From positions 166,190 to 230,189 of the forward strand of contig JBBSFH010000002.1 of the NCBI GenBank assembly GCA_038238915.1: 64,000 nucleotides of DNA, written 5' to 3'. A program made the translations under genes and the position numbers. The stretch comes from JAVVHE01 sp038238915 (GTDB lineage Bacteria > Pseudomonadota > Alphaproteobacteria > Sphingomonadales > Sphingomonadaceae). Numbering within the stretch: the stretch's first letter is position 1; every line of letters begins with the position of its first letter. Under the pieces are notes generated by a model. That model made no database searches and was not told the DNA's origin. It was given only the letters and a program-made list of their open reading frames with translations. Below, piece after piece: positions 16,801 through 24,945 of this stretch.

Positions 16801-16873
16801 GGGCTGGTCGCGCGACCACAACGCTGCGCCGTGCGTTGGTGCATCGGCATTCAAGCCAAGTGGGAGTGAATTC

Positions 16874-17008
16874 ATGGGTCGCATCGTTACAATCGCGCTA
16901 TTGATCTCCGGCCTCGCGGTCGCAGGCTGCAACACCGTCTCGGGCGCGGGCAAGGACGTGAGCTCGGTCGGCAAAGCCACCACCAAGGCTGCCGAAAAGG
17001 CCAAGTAA
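16874..17008 (+). CDS. entericidin A/B-family small lipoprotein, copy 1
   Basis: A 44-residue lipoprotein precursor beginning MGRIVTIALLISGLAVAGCN. The lipobox VAGC puts the mature N-terminus at Cys18, followed by the entericidin pattern NTVSGAGKDVSSVGKATTKAA. Entericidins are tiny outer-membrane-anchored lipoproteins linked to envelope stress; the exact role in this lineage is unknown. ATG 16874 is preceded by AGTGGGAGTG as a ribosome site; the longer in-frame start at 16727 would run through the small RNA region and has no support. A second copy follows at 17075. Confidence 0.8.
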   Translation: MGRIVTIALLISGLAVAGCNTVSGAGKDVSSVGKATTKAAEKAK

Positions 17009-17020
17009 GCTCCGCTTAAT

Positions 17021-17047
17021 CTGGCCCGGCGCAACGCGCTGGGCCAG
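17021..17047 (+). terminator. hairpin between the two entericidin genes
   Basis: CTGGCCC pairs with GGGCCAG, and an inner GCG-CAA-CGC extends the stem. There is no clear T run, so it may be an RNA stabiliser or a weak terminator rather than a full stop. Confidence 0.4.
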
Positions 17048-17074
17048 TTCAGCTTTACGGACCGGGGTCGGGAT

Positions 17075-17209
17075 ATGCGTGCATTGGTGCTGGCAGCGTT
17101 GCTGGCGGGTGGGTTACTGGTTTCGGGGTGTCACACCGTCGCCGGCTTCGGCAAGGATGTGAGTTCGGCAGGTGACGCGGTCGCGAACGCCGCCGACAAG
17201 AACAAATAG
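17075..17209 (+). CDS. entericidin A/B-family small lipoprotein, copy 2
   Basis: Another 44-codon gene, too short for most gene callers. Translation gives MRALVLAALLAGGLLVSGCH and then TVAGFGKDVSSAGDAVANAA, ending KNK. The lipobox VSGC is at residues 16-19 and the post-cysteine GKDVSSAGDAV pattern is the entericidin signature, nearly matching copy 1. The ATG lies behind GGTCGGGAT. It ends eight bases before the end of hisIE on the other strand, so the two are convergent. The two copies are alike in length and motif but differ in codons, so the duplication is not recent. Confidence 0.75.
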   Translation: MRALVLAALLAGGLLVSGCHTVAGFGKDVSSAGDAVANAADKNK

Positions 17210-17216
17210 CCGCGCT

Positions 17217-17804
17217 TCAGGCGCGCTTTGCCAGAACGCCCAGGACATCGCTCATCGCTATTCCGCGCGCGCGAAGCAGCACGAGCAGATGGTAGAGCAG
17301 ATCGGCACTCTCCGAAGCGAGTTCATCTGTCTCTCCGGCCGCTCCCGCGAGCGCGGTTTCGACACCCTCCTCGCCCACCTTTTGCGCACACCGCTTCGGC
17401 CCTTCGGCGAGTAGGCGCGCAGTGTAGCTGCTGCCCGTATCCGCGTCCGCCGCGCGCGCTATGATTGTCTGTTCAAGGCGCGCCAGCCGTCCGATACCGG
17501 GCGCGTCTGCGGCCCCGAAACAGCTCGTCGTGCCCAGGTGACACGCGGGGCCGGTCGGCTCCACCGTCATCAGGATGGTATCGCCGTCGCAGTCAGCTTC
17601 GAGCGTGGCCACGCGCAATCGGTTCCCGCTTGTCTCCCCCTTGCGCCAACGACCGCCGCGCGATCGGCTGAAAAAGGTCGCCTCGCCGCTCGCCTGCGTC
17701 TCGGTGAGCGCGGCCTCGTCCATATACGCCAGCATCAGCACCTGCAGCGTGGCCGCATCCTGCACCACGCACGGGATCAGCCCCTTTGACCAATCGAGGA
17801 TCAT
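17217..17804 (-). CDS. hisI: bifunctional phosphoribosyl-AMP cyclohydrolase / phosphoribosyl-ATP pyrophosphatase HisIE
   Basis: Steps two and three of histidine synthesis in one 195-residue protein. The N-terminal HisI part carries the zinc-binding metal site (LEADCDGDTI near residue 70, HLGTTSCFG near 89) and the conserved TSGNRLRV near 59. The HisE part from about residue 105 contains the acidic helices KVGEEGVETALA and ESADLLYHLLVLL near 143 and 164. It is the last gene of the minus-strand his operon. Its ATG overlaps the stop of the upstream serine hydrolase as ATGA. Confidence 0.95.
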   Translation of the reverse strand: MILDWSKGLIPCVVQDAATLQVLMLAYMDEAALTETQASGEATFFSRSRGGRWRKGETSGNRLRVATLEADCDGDTILMTVEPTGPACHLGTTSCFGAADAPGIGRLARLEQTIIARAADADTGSSYTARLLAEGPKRCAQKVGEEGVETALAGAAGETDELASESADLLYHLLVLLRARGIAMSDVLGVLAKRA

Positions 17805-18874
17805 GTGCAGAACGCCGCGCTGGCGAGATCATAGCCCAGCCCCTTGCCCTGCCAAAGCTCGCCGAAATCCACGTCGGCTCGATTGGTGAACACGATCAGG
17901 ATCCGGCCGGATTGCGGCGCTATCAGGTTGCGCACCTGAATCCCCGCGATGTCGCCGCGCCGCTCGATCAACTGCACCGGCATGGCGCAACCTGCAAGCC
18001 TGGTGCGGAAGCTCCATTGGCCGAGCGCCTCATATCCAAGCCTGGGATTGCCCTCCCACAGTGTCGCGCGCGCCCCGGGCGAGAGCAGCTTACCCGCCAG
18101 CAGCGCGCGATCGAAGGCGAGCAGGTCACGTGGCCGCCCGATCAGTGCGCCTGATGCACCGAATGTGGCGAGGCGGATCTGTGGCGCGGGCTTTGTAGCG
18201 TCGAGATAGCCGACCTGCGGGGTGCGGAAGCCAAGCTGGTCGGTGGGGAGGGTCAGCGGCAGTTTGAGCCGGTCCGCGATCATGCGTGGCAGCGGCTGGC
18301 CGCTCGAGCGTTCGAGCACCGCGCCAAGCACCAGAAAGTCGCAGTTGTTATAGAGGAACTTGCTCGGTGGCGGCACGGCGCTCGCTGCGGCGCAGAAGCT
18401 CGTGGCGGCGTTCGGGTCAAACGGTGCGCGGTAAAACGCCTCAACGCCGTCCGTGTCTTGCGCAGTTGCAGACGGATCGGGCAGGCCCGAGACGTGCTGG
18501 AGCAGCTGGCGCAGCGTCACCTGCGCGGCGGTAGGGCCGTGGAAGGCGGGCAGCGCATCGGCGAGCGTCTCGTCGAGGCGCAGCCGCCCGGCGTCCACCT
18601 CCTGCATCACTAGCGTGGCGACGATCTGCTTGGTTACGGACGCGATCGGCCAGCGATCGCTCACGCGGTGCGGCCGCTTGGTCGATCGGTCGGAAAATCC
18701 CATCGCGCGCTCGAACGTTACGCTGTTCGCGTCGCCCGCGAGCACCACGCCCTCGAACCCCTTTGCCACGGCGGCGTCGATCACCGGCGCGAGCGCAGGG
18801 GTGGGCGCGGCGGCGGTCAGCGCCAGCAGCGCGGCGGCGAGCAAAGCCCTCACGGTCGAACCTCGATTCCCCAT
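17801..18874 (-). CDS. exported serine hydrolase, class C beta-lactamase fold, inside the his operon
   Basis: A beta-lactamase/D-alanyl-D-alanine-peptidase-like protein of unknown substrate. It has a signal peptide (ALLAAALLALTAAAPTPALA), then the SxxK motif ASVTKQ near residue 75 of this model and the YxN motif KFLYNNCDF, so the catalytic Ser, Lys and Tyr are present. Start choice: ATG 18874 overlaps hisF by 25 bases; an in-frame GTG at 18853 overlaps the hisF stop as GTGA and is equally good (350 residues). The stop overlaps the hisIE ATG. It is thus translationally tied to histidine genes on both sides, although its likely periplasmic chemistry has no known link to them. Confidence 0.85.
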   Translation of the reverse strand: MGNRGSTVRALLAAALLALTAAAPTPALAPVIDAAVAKGFEGVVLAGDANSVTFERAMGFSDRSTKRPHRVSDRWPIASVTKQIVATLVMQEVDAGRLRLDETLADALPAFHGPTAAQVTLRQLLQHVSGLPDPSATAQDTDGVEAFYRAPFDPNAATSFCAAASAVPPPSKFLYNNCDFLVLGAVLERSSGQPLPRMIADRLKLPLTLPTDQLGFRTPQVGYLDATKPAPQIRLATFGASGALIGRPRDLLAFDRALLAGKLLSPGARATLWEGNPRLGYEALGQWSFRTRLAGCAMPVQLIERRGDIAGIQVRNLIAPQSGRILIVFTNRADVDFGELWQGKGLGYDLASAAFCT

Positions 18875-19617
18875 GCGATCAGGCTCCGCTTCAGTTCGGG
18901 AATGGTTAGTACCCCCTTGTGGAACACCGATGCGGCCAATGCGCCAGACACATCCGCAGCCTCGAACACGTCGCGGAAATGCTCCGCCGCGCCTGCGCCG
19001 CCGCTCGCAACCAAGGGCACCGACAGCGCCACGCGCGCCGCGCGGAGCTGGTTCAGGTCGTAGCCCTGTCGCACCCCGTCCTGGTCCATGCAGTTCAGCA
19101 CCACCTCGCCCGCGCCGCGCGCCACGCCCTCGCGCACCCAATCGAGCATCCGCCGCCCCGTACCACGCGCCGCATCGGGATCACCCGTATACTGGTGGAT
19201 CACATACTCGCCGTCCTCAATCCGGCTATCCACTCCCAGCACCACGCACTGTGCGCCCGCCACGCGCGCGATCTCGTCGATCAGATTGGGGCGTTCGAGT
19301 GCGGGCGAGTTGATCGAAACCTTGTCCGCTCCCGCCTCCAGGCATTTGACCGCCTGCGCCACGGTGCGAATGCCCCCCGCCACCGTGAACGGCACATCGA
19401 GTTCGGACGCGATCTCCTTCACCCACGCATAATCGAGCGTGCGCCCCTCGGGGCTGGCGGCGATATCGTAGAACACCAGCTCGTCCGCGCCGCTGCGCGC
19501 ATAGGCGGCGGCCATCGCCACTGCGGACCCCATCGGCTCGTGACCCTGGAAACGCACGCCCTTGACGACCCAGCCGTCCTTGACGTCGAGGCACGGGATG
19601 ATGCGGCGGGCTAACAC
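18850..19617 (-). CDS. hisF: imidazole glycerol phosphate synthase, cyclase subunit HisF
   Basis: HisF closes the imidazole ring using ammonia channelled from HisH. GTG 19617, overlapping the end of hisA, gives 255 residues starting VLARRIIPCLDVKDG, the family N-terminus with catalytic Asp at position 12. The second catalytic Asp lies in VVLGVDSRIEDG near 130, and phosphate-binding loops AGGIRTV and ASGGAGAAEH are present. The longer frame upstream is hisA read in another frame. The gene order places it after hisA and before the serine hydrolase. Confidence 0.96.
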   Translation of the reverse strand: MLARRIIPCLDVKDGWVVKGVRFQGHEPMGSAVAMAAAYARSGADELVFYDIAASPEGRTLDYAWVKEIASELDVPFTVAGGIRTVAQAVKCLEAGADKVSINSPALERPNLIDEIARVAGAQCVVLGVDSRIEDGEYVIHQYTGDPDAARGTGRRMLDWVREGVARGAGEVVLNCMDQDGVRQGYDLNQLRAARVALSVPLVASGGAGAAEHFRDVFEAADVSGALAASVFHKGVLTIPELKRSLIAWGIEVRP

Positions 19618-20327
19618 GCCAGCGCCTGCTCGAGCGTGAACGCGCCTTCGTACAACGCGCGCCCCACGATCGCCGCCGCCGCGCCGGTTTGCTTGAGCGC
19701 GCGCAGATCGTCGAGCGACGCCACCCCGCCCGAGGCTTGCAGCGCAACACCGGGCCAGCGCCGCGCGATGCCCGCCATCAGCCCAAGGTTCGGCCCCGCC
19801 ATCGCGCCATCGCGCGCGACATCGGTGACGAGCACGTTCTGTGCCGCCTCGCCGAGCAGCCCAAGCGCCTCCCACAACGTCACGCCCGATCCGTCTTGCC
19901 AACCGCGCGTCAACACGAGCGGGTCAGGACCCGCGCAGTTCACGTCGAGCGCGATCGTCAGCCGGTCCGGCCCGAGAGCGTCCGCCCAGCCGCGCACCGC
20001 CGCCGGATCGGCCACCGCGACCGAACCCACCACCACCCGCGCCACGCCCGCCGCCAGCAGCGCGTCCACGTCCGCGCGTGAGCGCACCCCGCCGCCCGCC
20101 TGCACCTTCGCTACGCCCGCCAGCACACTCAGCGCCGCGCCCTGGCGCACCGCGCCATCCTTGGCGCCGTCGAGATCGACCACGTGCAACCACGGCGCCC
20201 CGCTCGCCACGAATGCGCGCGCCTGCGCAAGCGGATCGTCGCCATAGTGCGTTTCCGCATCGAAACGCCCGTGCAGCAGGCGCACCACACGCCCGCCGCG
20301 CAGATCGATCGCGGGCAGGATCAGCAT
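19611..20327 (-). CDS. hisA: ProFAR isomerase HisA
   Basis: A (beta/alpha)8-barrel enzyme that isomerises the ProFAR aminoaldose to PRFAR. It has 238 residues. The N-terminal LPAIDLRGGRVVRL motif contains the catalytic Asp8, the first phosphate loop is VQAGGGVRSR near residue 78, the second catalytic Asp is in LVTDVARDGAMAGPN near 130, and a second phosphate loop QASGGVASLDD is near 180. The start overlaps the hisH stop and the end overlaps hisF, fitting a single transcript. Confidence 0.96.
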   Translation of the reverse strand: MLILPAIDLRGGRVVRLLHGRFDAETHYGDDPLAQARAFVASGAPWLHVVDLDGAKDGAVRQGAALSVLAGVAKVQAGGGVRSRADVDALLAAGVARVVVGSVAVADPAAVRGWADALGPDRLTIALDVNCAGPDPLVLTRGWQDGSGVTLWEALGLLGEAAQNVLVTDVARDGAMAGPNLGLMAGIARRWPGVALQASGGVASLDDLRALKQTGAAAAIVGRALYEGAFTLEQALAC

Positions 20328-20917
20328 TGCAGCCTCAGGAAATTGGCGAGGATGCGCGCGCCCACCGTGCTCGATCGCTCGGGATGGAACTGCGTCCCCA
20401 TCACGTTGCCGTTCGCCTCCACCGCCGAGAACGCGCCGCCATATTGCGTGTGCGCGATGGTGGCGGCCGAGACTGCGGCCGCAAAGCTATGCACGAAATA
20501 GACGTATGCACCGTCTGCCACGCCATCGAGCAGCGGATGCGCCACCAGCCCGAGCAGCCGGTTCCAGCCCATGTGCGGCACGGGCAGATCGGCGGTGGCG
20601 CGCAGCGGTTCGACGCGGCCCGGGAGCAGGCCGAGACAAGGTGTCGGCCCCTCCGCGCTCGCCTCGTGCAGGAGCTGCTGTCCAAGGCACACGCCGAGCA
20701 GCGGGCGAGGGAACGCCTTGAGGATGGGTTCGAGGCCCTTCGCCCGCAGCCGCTCCATCACAAACGCCGCCGATCCTACGCCGGGCAGGATCAGCCGCTC
20801 GGCCTCCGAGATAGCGGCGTGATCGGCGGTGACGCGAGGCCGCGCCCCCAACCGTTCGAGCGCGAACACCATCGAAGCGGTATTCGACGCGCCCAGATCG
20901 ACGACGACGAGGCTCAT
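20321..20917 (-). CDS. hisH: imidazole glycerol phosphate synthase, glutamine amidotransferase subunit HisH
   Basis: HisH is the class I glutaminase that feeds ammonia to HisF. ATG 20917 gives 198 residues beginning MSLVVVDLGASNTASM. The nucleophile is in PLLGVCLGQQLL near residue 80 and the catalytic His-Glu in MGTQFHPERS near 180. The oxyanion-region PGVGSAAF near 50 is present. In-frame upstream sequence crosses a palindromic repeat and is rejected as coding. The gene follows hisB after that repeat-filled gap. Confidence 0.95.
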   Translation of the reverse strand: MSLVVVDLGASNTASMVFALERLGARPRVTADHAAISEAERLILPGVGSAAFVMERLRAKGLEPILKAFPRPLLGVCLGQQLLHEASAEGPTPCLGLLPGRVEPLRATADLPVPHMGWNRLLGLVAHPLLDGVADGAYVYFVHSFAAAVSAATIAHTQYGGAFSAVEANGNVMGTQFHPERSSTVGARILANFLRLQC

Positions 20918-20927
20918 CGGTGCCGAA

Positions 20928-21016
20928 CCCCCTCCGGCGCTGCGCGCCACCTCCCCCTGAGGGGGAGGATCGATCCTCCCCCTCTGGGGGAGGTGCCCGA
21001 AGGGCGGAGGGGGTGC
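20928..21016. repeat. palindromic repeat element, family A, between hisB and hisH
   Basis: The 48-base core (20948-20995) is centred on GATCGATC and differs from the murD copy only by a CTGA for CAGA change in one arm. The outer arms are ACCCCCTCCG and GCGGAGGGGGT. It occupies nearly the whole gap between hisB and hisH and would form a strong hairpin in the his mRNA, so it could modulate expression of the downstream genes. Confidence 0.9.
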
Positions 21017-21017
21017 G

Positions 21018-23777
21018 TCACGCGAGCACGCCCTTGGTGGAAGGAATCGCATCGCCCTCCACCCGGATCGCCTGCCGCAGCGCGCGGCCGAACGCCTTGA
21101 ACGCGGCTTCGGTCTTGTGGTGATCGTCCTCGCCGGTCACCTTCACATGGATCGTCGCGCGCATCGCGTCGGCGAGGCTGCGGAACACGTGCGCCGTCAT
21201 CTCGGTCGGATATTCGCCGATCATCGCGCGCTTGAACTCGCCCTCGAACTTCAGGAACGGCCGCCCGGAAAGATCGAGCGTAACCGCCGCCTCAGCCTCG
21301 TCGAGCGGCGCCACGAACCCGAACCGCGCCACCCCCTTGCGATCGCCGAGCGCCTGGCGCAGCGCCTCGCCCAACGCGAGTGCGCTATCCTCGATCGTGT
21401 GGTGTGCCTCGATATGCAGATCGCCTTCGCACGCGAGCGTGCACGAAAACCCCGCATGCCGCGCGACCTGCTCGATCATATGGTCGTAAAAGCCAATGCC
21501 GGTGGCGACGTGGACCGGCTCGGCCCTGCCGAGATCGACCGTGGCGACGATGCGGGTTTCCTTGGTGTCACGCGCAAACTCGGCGCGGCGGGCGGGGGGG
21601 CGCGGAGGGACGGGGACGCCCATCGCGGCGAGGACGAGGTCGTTCTGTTCTGGGGTGCCGACCCTCACGCGTGCGGGCGGAACAGGATTAAACCAGTTGT
21701 CCTCATCCCACTCGGCACGAATGCCGAGCCGATCGAAGGTGTCGAGGTCGGCAGTCGGTAGCGATAACCAACTCGTGATCGTTTCTGGCACTCCCAAGGC
21801 AGCGGCCATTCGGGCGCGCTCGACCTTCACAGTCTCGATCCGCGCCTCGTTCGCAAGCATCCGCGAGGTGCTGAGTGCCGCCTCAGCGACGCGCTGAAGT
21901 GGCAGTGGGATGCGTTGGCTGGCGAGAGCAATCTCGACGGGTATGCGTTCCGAATCGGAGTGTATGACGACACTTAGGTTGGCGGAGCTAATTCCGTATG
22001 CGCTCAGCGTTCGGATGACGAACAGCCCGGCGTCTTGGATGGCTTCCTTTCCACGGCTTTCAATCACCCCGCCGGCGAACTCGATACCGTCCTCGATCAC
22101 GACGAGCGGCCGCCCGCCCCGCAGTTCGCGGGAAGTTGGCGAACCACTGGCGTCGATTGCCCACTGGTGCCGTGTATGCCCGTATTCATGGGAGATCGCG
22201 TTAAGCGCGTACAGTACTCCAAGCGTAGGAGTGACGCATTCGGACGGAAGTTGCCAAAGGCTTGCTAGCCTCTGCCGAAGAGGTTCCGGGTCGGGAGGGC
22301 TAAGGTTCAGTCCGTTAGCGCCCTCGGCAAGCGGCTCCCATGCCGGTGCTGATGCATCAAACTCTCGATATATTCGGCGTTGCAAAGCTTCCTGCCACCT
22401 CTTTTGGTGTTCTTCGGTGCTAACACCTTCGGGCAACATATTGCCTACAAAACGATGCCCAGAAGTGGTTTCGTCCGCACTTCGTCCGGTAATTGACCGC
22501 AAATCCGCCGCGCGCGCGTGCGCCTCGAGCCCCTCGGCGCGAGCCAGCCTCGCCGCCATCGGAGCCAGCCGCGCCGCGCCCTCGCGCGTCGCGGTCTGCA
22601 CTGCGAAGCTCGTCATGAAGCTCGCCACGCTCACGCCGCTCCATGCGCGGGCTGCGCCGTCGGTGGGCAGCACGTGCGAAGGCCCGCTCAGATAATCGCC
22701 GAACGTTTCGGCGGTATGCGGCCCGACGAACACCGTCCCCGCCGAACGGATGCGCGCAACCAGCGCGTCTGCACCCGAACAATTCATCGATAGATGCTCG
22801 GGCGCATAGGCGTTGATGATGTCGAGCGCCTCATCGACGCCCGCCACCACCAGAACCCGGCTCGATGCCAGCGCCGCGCGCGCGGTCTCAGCGCGGGGTA
22901 ACAGCGCCACCTGGGCGGCAACCTCGGCCATCACCGCGTCCGCTACGCCCGCGCCCAGTGCCACCAGCACGACCTGCGCGTCCGCATCATGCTCGGCCTG
23001 CGAAAGCAGGTCCGCCGCGACCACACGCGGGTCCGCGCCGCCGTCCGCCACCACCATCAACTCGCTCGGCCCGGCGGGCATGTCGATCGCTGGTCCGCCC
23101 GCGCGGTCCGCCGCCTGCCGCTTGGCTTCGGTCACCCACACATTGCCCGGTCCGAATATTTTGGTTGCGCGCGGTACGCCTGCGCCAAGCGCCAGCGCCG
23201 CGATCCCATGCGCGCCGCCGAGCAGCCACAGCGTGTCCAGCCCCGCCCGATGCGCCGCGAGCACCATCATCGGATGCGCGCCGCCGTCTTTCGCGGGCGG
23301 CGTGATCGCCACGCGGTTTCGCACCCCCGCCACCGCCGCCGGGACCGCCAGCATCAGCAGGGTGGAGAACAATGGCGCGGTTCCGCCCGGCACATACAGC
23401 CCCGCCGTCTCGATCGGCCGCCAAACGCGCGTCACGCTCGCGCCGGGTATAGTCTCGAACGGGGCGCTATCCCGCGGCCGCGTCGCCTCATGGTAACGCC
23501 GCACCGCATCGGCGGCGAACCCGAGCGCGTCGGCATCCTCGTCGGACACCGAAGCCCGCGCCGCCGTCACCGCCGCCGCATCGATCGTCACCGCGCGAGG
23601 GGCGAAACCGTCGAGCCGCACCGCCCACTCGGCAACCGCCACCGTCCCGCGCGCCTCCACATCGGCAAAAATCTCGGCCACCCGCGCAGCCACCGCGCCA
23701 TCGCGCCCACGCGGCGGTCGCGCCAACGCAACCACGCGCGCCGTCGCGCTGGCCGATGTCCAATGCAGTCGGATCAC
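21018..23777 (-). CDS. hisD: HisD - degenerate HisC - HisB fusion: histidinol dehydrogenase and imidazoleglycerol-phosphate dehydratase
   Basis: One uninterrupted frame of 919 residues from GTG 23777. Residues 1-427 are a full HisD (last two oxidation steps): LLSQAEHDADAQ near 257 carries the zinc-site Gln and His, INAYAPEHLS near 321 the catalytic Glu-His, FGDYLSGPSHVLP near 359 and EGLEAHA near 415 the remaining ligands. Residues about 428-728 resemble HisC but lack its active-site lysine. Residues about 729-919 are HisB: DTKETRI, GIGFYDHMIEQVARHAGF, HIEAHHTIEDSALALGEAL and TGEDDHHKTEAAFKAFGRAL hold the manganese-binding His/Glu sets. The order D-C-B is that of enteric his operons. Whether a single polypeptide, internal initiation (an ATG near residue 719) or processing delivers HisB cannot be told from sequence. 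A GGTGAGG ribosome site precedes the GTG. Confidence 0.85.
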   Translation of the reverse strand: MIRLHWTSASATARVVALARPPRGRDGAVAARVAEIFADVEARGTVAVAEWAVRLDGFAPRAVTIDAAAVTAARASVSDEDADALGFAADAVRRYHEATRPRDSAPFETIPGASVTRVWRPIETAGLYVPGGTAPLFSTLLMLAVPAAVAGVRNRVAITPPAKDGGAHPMMVLAAHRAGLDTLWLLGGAHGIAALALGAGVPRATKIFGPGNVWVTEAKRQAADRAGGPAIDMPAGPSELMVVADGGADPRVVAADLLSQAEHDADAQVVLVALGAGVADAVMAEVAAQVALLPRAETARAALASSRVLVVAGVDEALDIINAYAPEHLSMNCSGADALVARIRSAGTVFVGPHTAETFGDYLSGPSHVLPTDGAARAWSGVSVASFMTSFAVQTATREGAARLAPMAARLARAEGLEAHARAADLRSITGRSADETTSGHRFVGNMLPEGVSTEEHQKRWQEALQRRIYREFDASAPAWEPLAEGANGLNLSPPDPEPLRQRLASLWQLPSECVTPTLGVLYALNAISHEYGHTRHQWAIDASGSPTSRELRGGRPLVVIEDGIEFAGGVIESRGKEAIQDAGLFVIRTLSAYGISSANLSVVIHSDSERIPVEIALASQRIPLPLQRVAEAALSTSRMLANEARIETVKVERARMAAALGVPETITSWLSLPTADLDTFDRLGIRAEWDEDNWFNPVPPARVRVGTPEQNDLVLAAMGVPVPPRPPARRAEFARDTKETRIVATVDLGRAEPVHVATGIGFYDHMIEQVARHAGFSCTLACEGDLHIEAHHTIEDSALALGEALRQALGDRKGVARFGFVAPLDEAEAAVTLDLSGRPFLKFEGEFKRAMIGEYPTEMTAHVFRSLADAMRATIHVKVTGEDDHHKTEAAFKAFGRALRQAIRVEGDAIPSTKGVLA
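21594..22496 (-). other. degenerate histidinol-phosphate aminotransferase (HisC) region of the HisD-HisB fusion
   Basis: Residues about 428-728 of the fusion align by eye with HisC. RQRLASLWQLPSECVTPTLG matches the early region, RPLVVIEDGIEF matches the VVIDEAYIEF strand, LFVIRTLSAYG matches the RTLSKAYG PLP-lysine motif, and ARVRVGTPEQNDLVLAAM matches the C-terminal RITVGTREE part. The PLP lysine is missing from RTLS-AYG, the DEAY tyrosine is gone, and about 50 residues of the PLP-binding half, including most of the NPNNPTG region, appear deleted. Third positions carry more A/T than in the flanking hisD and hisB. It reads as a catalytically dead domain or a decaying gene held in frame. Confidence 0.7.
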
Positions 23778-23784
23778 GCGCGCC

Positions 23785-24663
23785 TCACCGCATCATCTTT
23801 TCGATCGGCAGCACCAGGATCGCGCTCGCGCCCGCCGCCTTGAGCTTGTCGAGCGTTTCCCAGAACACATTTTCTTCCGCCACCGCGTGGATGGCCACCA
23901 TGTCCTCCCGTCCCGCCAGCGGCGTCACCGTCGGCGCGCCCGCGCCGGGCAGGATGTCGATGATCGCGGGCAGGTTGGTGCGTAGCGCATTCATCAGGAT
24001 GTATTTGGCCCCCTGCGATTCGACCACGCCCGCGAACCGCTGCGCCAATATGTCCGCCAGATGCGACAGATCGGGCGGCGGCGGCGCCGGCGCGCGAATC
24101 AGCACCGCCTCGCTCTCGAAGACGATATCGCGCGCTACCAGCCCGTTCGCCTCCAGCGTCGCGCCCGTGGACACCAAGTCGCAGATCGCGTGCGCGACGC
24201 CCAGACGCGGGGCCACCTCGACCGAACCCTTCATCCGGACGATCTCGGCCGAAACGCCGTGGCCATCCAGCCAGCGTTCGAGGATGTTGGGATAGCTCGT
24301 CGCGATCCGCTTGCCGTGCAGCCATGCGGGGCCATCATACGCCACCTCGGCAGCGACCGCGATGCGCAGCGTGCAGCGTCCGAAGCCCAAAGGCATCACA
24401 ACCTCGGGCCGCCGCGCCAGATGCGCGAAATCCTCGTCGAGCACGTTCTGGCCGACCACGCCGAAGGTCGCCACGCCGTCTGCGACGAAGGTAGGAATAT
24501 CGTCGTCACGCACGCGCAGCAGATCGACGGGCGCATTCTCCACGCGCTGCAGCAGGTCGCTCGCGCCCTTCACGACGCGCAGTCCCGCGTCGCGCAGCAG
24601 TTCGAGGCTTCGATCGGCGAGACGGCCGCTCTTCTGGATTGCGATACGGAGGCGTTGGGTCAT
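23785..24663 (-). CDS. hisG: ATP phosphoribosyltransferase, long form
   Basis: The committed and feedback-controlled step of histidine synthesis. ATG 24663 overlaps the upstream regulator's stop and gives 292 residues starting MTQRLRIAIQKSGRL. The PRPP-binding segment AICDLVSTGATLEANGL lies near residue 171. The length past about 220 corresponds to the HisG_C regulatory domain of the long form, which does not need HisZ. The frame upstream of 24663 overlaps the regulator and is not coding. It ends seven bases before hisD. Confidence 0.95.
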   Translation of the reverse strand: MTQRLRIAIQKSGRLADRSLELLRDAGLRVVKGASDLLQRVENAPVDLLRVRDDDIPTFVADGVATFGVVGQNVLDEDFAHLARRPEVVMPLGFGRCTLRIAVAAEVAYDGPAWLHGKRIATSYPNILERWLDGHGVSAEIVRMKGSVEVAPRLGVAHAICDLVSTGATLEANGLVARDIVFESEAVLIRAPAPPPPDLSHLADILAQRFAGVVESQGAKYILMNALRTNLPAIIDILPGAGAPTVTPLAGREDMVAIHAVAEENVFWETLDKLKAAGASAILVLPIEKMMR

Positions 24664-24941
24664 CGGGCTGCCAGACGATCGAGCAGCAGCCGGTATCCCC
24701 GATGCGGCATTTCCTTCAGATACCGGGCCACGCGGACCACGGTGGTAGTGCTGGCCGGCACAAGCCGCGCGACCTCGCGGTACGGCAGACCGCGATCGAG
24801 ATACTGCGCGACCGCCCAGCGTTCCTCGAGCGCCCGGATTTCGGCAGGCGTGCACAAATCGGCCAGGAAAGCGTTGGCCTCGTCAGCGGTATGCACGGCG
24901 ATCAGGGCCTCGGCGAGCGGAAGGGGAGGGGGCGAGGTCAT
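24660..24941 (-). CDS. YerC/TrpR-family transcriptional regulator of the his operon
   Basis: A 93-residue helical protein of the TrpR-like superfamily. LCTPAEIRALEERWAVAQYL matches the YerC/YecD N-terminal helices, and YREVARLVPASTTTVVRVARY is the helix-turn-helix. It is the first gene of the operon and overlaps hisG, and its own start codon is only five bases from a near-ideal palindrome at 24946-24971. I infer an autoregulated histidine-responsive repressor acting on both the his operon and the divergent hisN; the ligand is not shown by the sequence. Confidence 0.85.
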   Translation of the reverse strand: MTSPPPLPLAEALIAVHTADEANAFLADLCTPAEIRALEERWAVAQYLDRGLPYREVARLVPASTTTVVRVARYLKEMPHRGYRLLLDRLAAR

Positions 24942-24945
24942 TGGC

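Noticed and set aside
18453..19313. Plus-strand ORF of 286 codons over hisF and the serine hydrolase
   Set aside because: Antisense to well-supported genes; Arg/Pro/Ala-rich shadow typical of GC-rich DNA.
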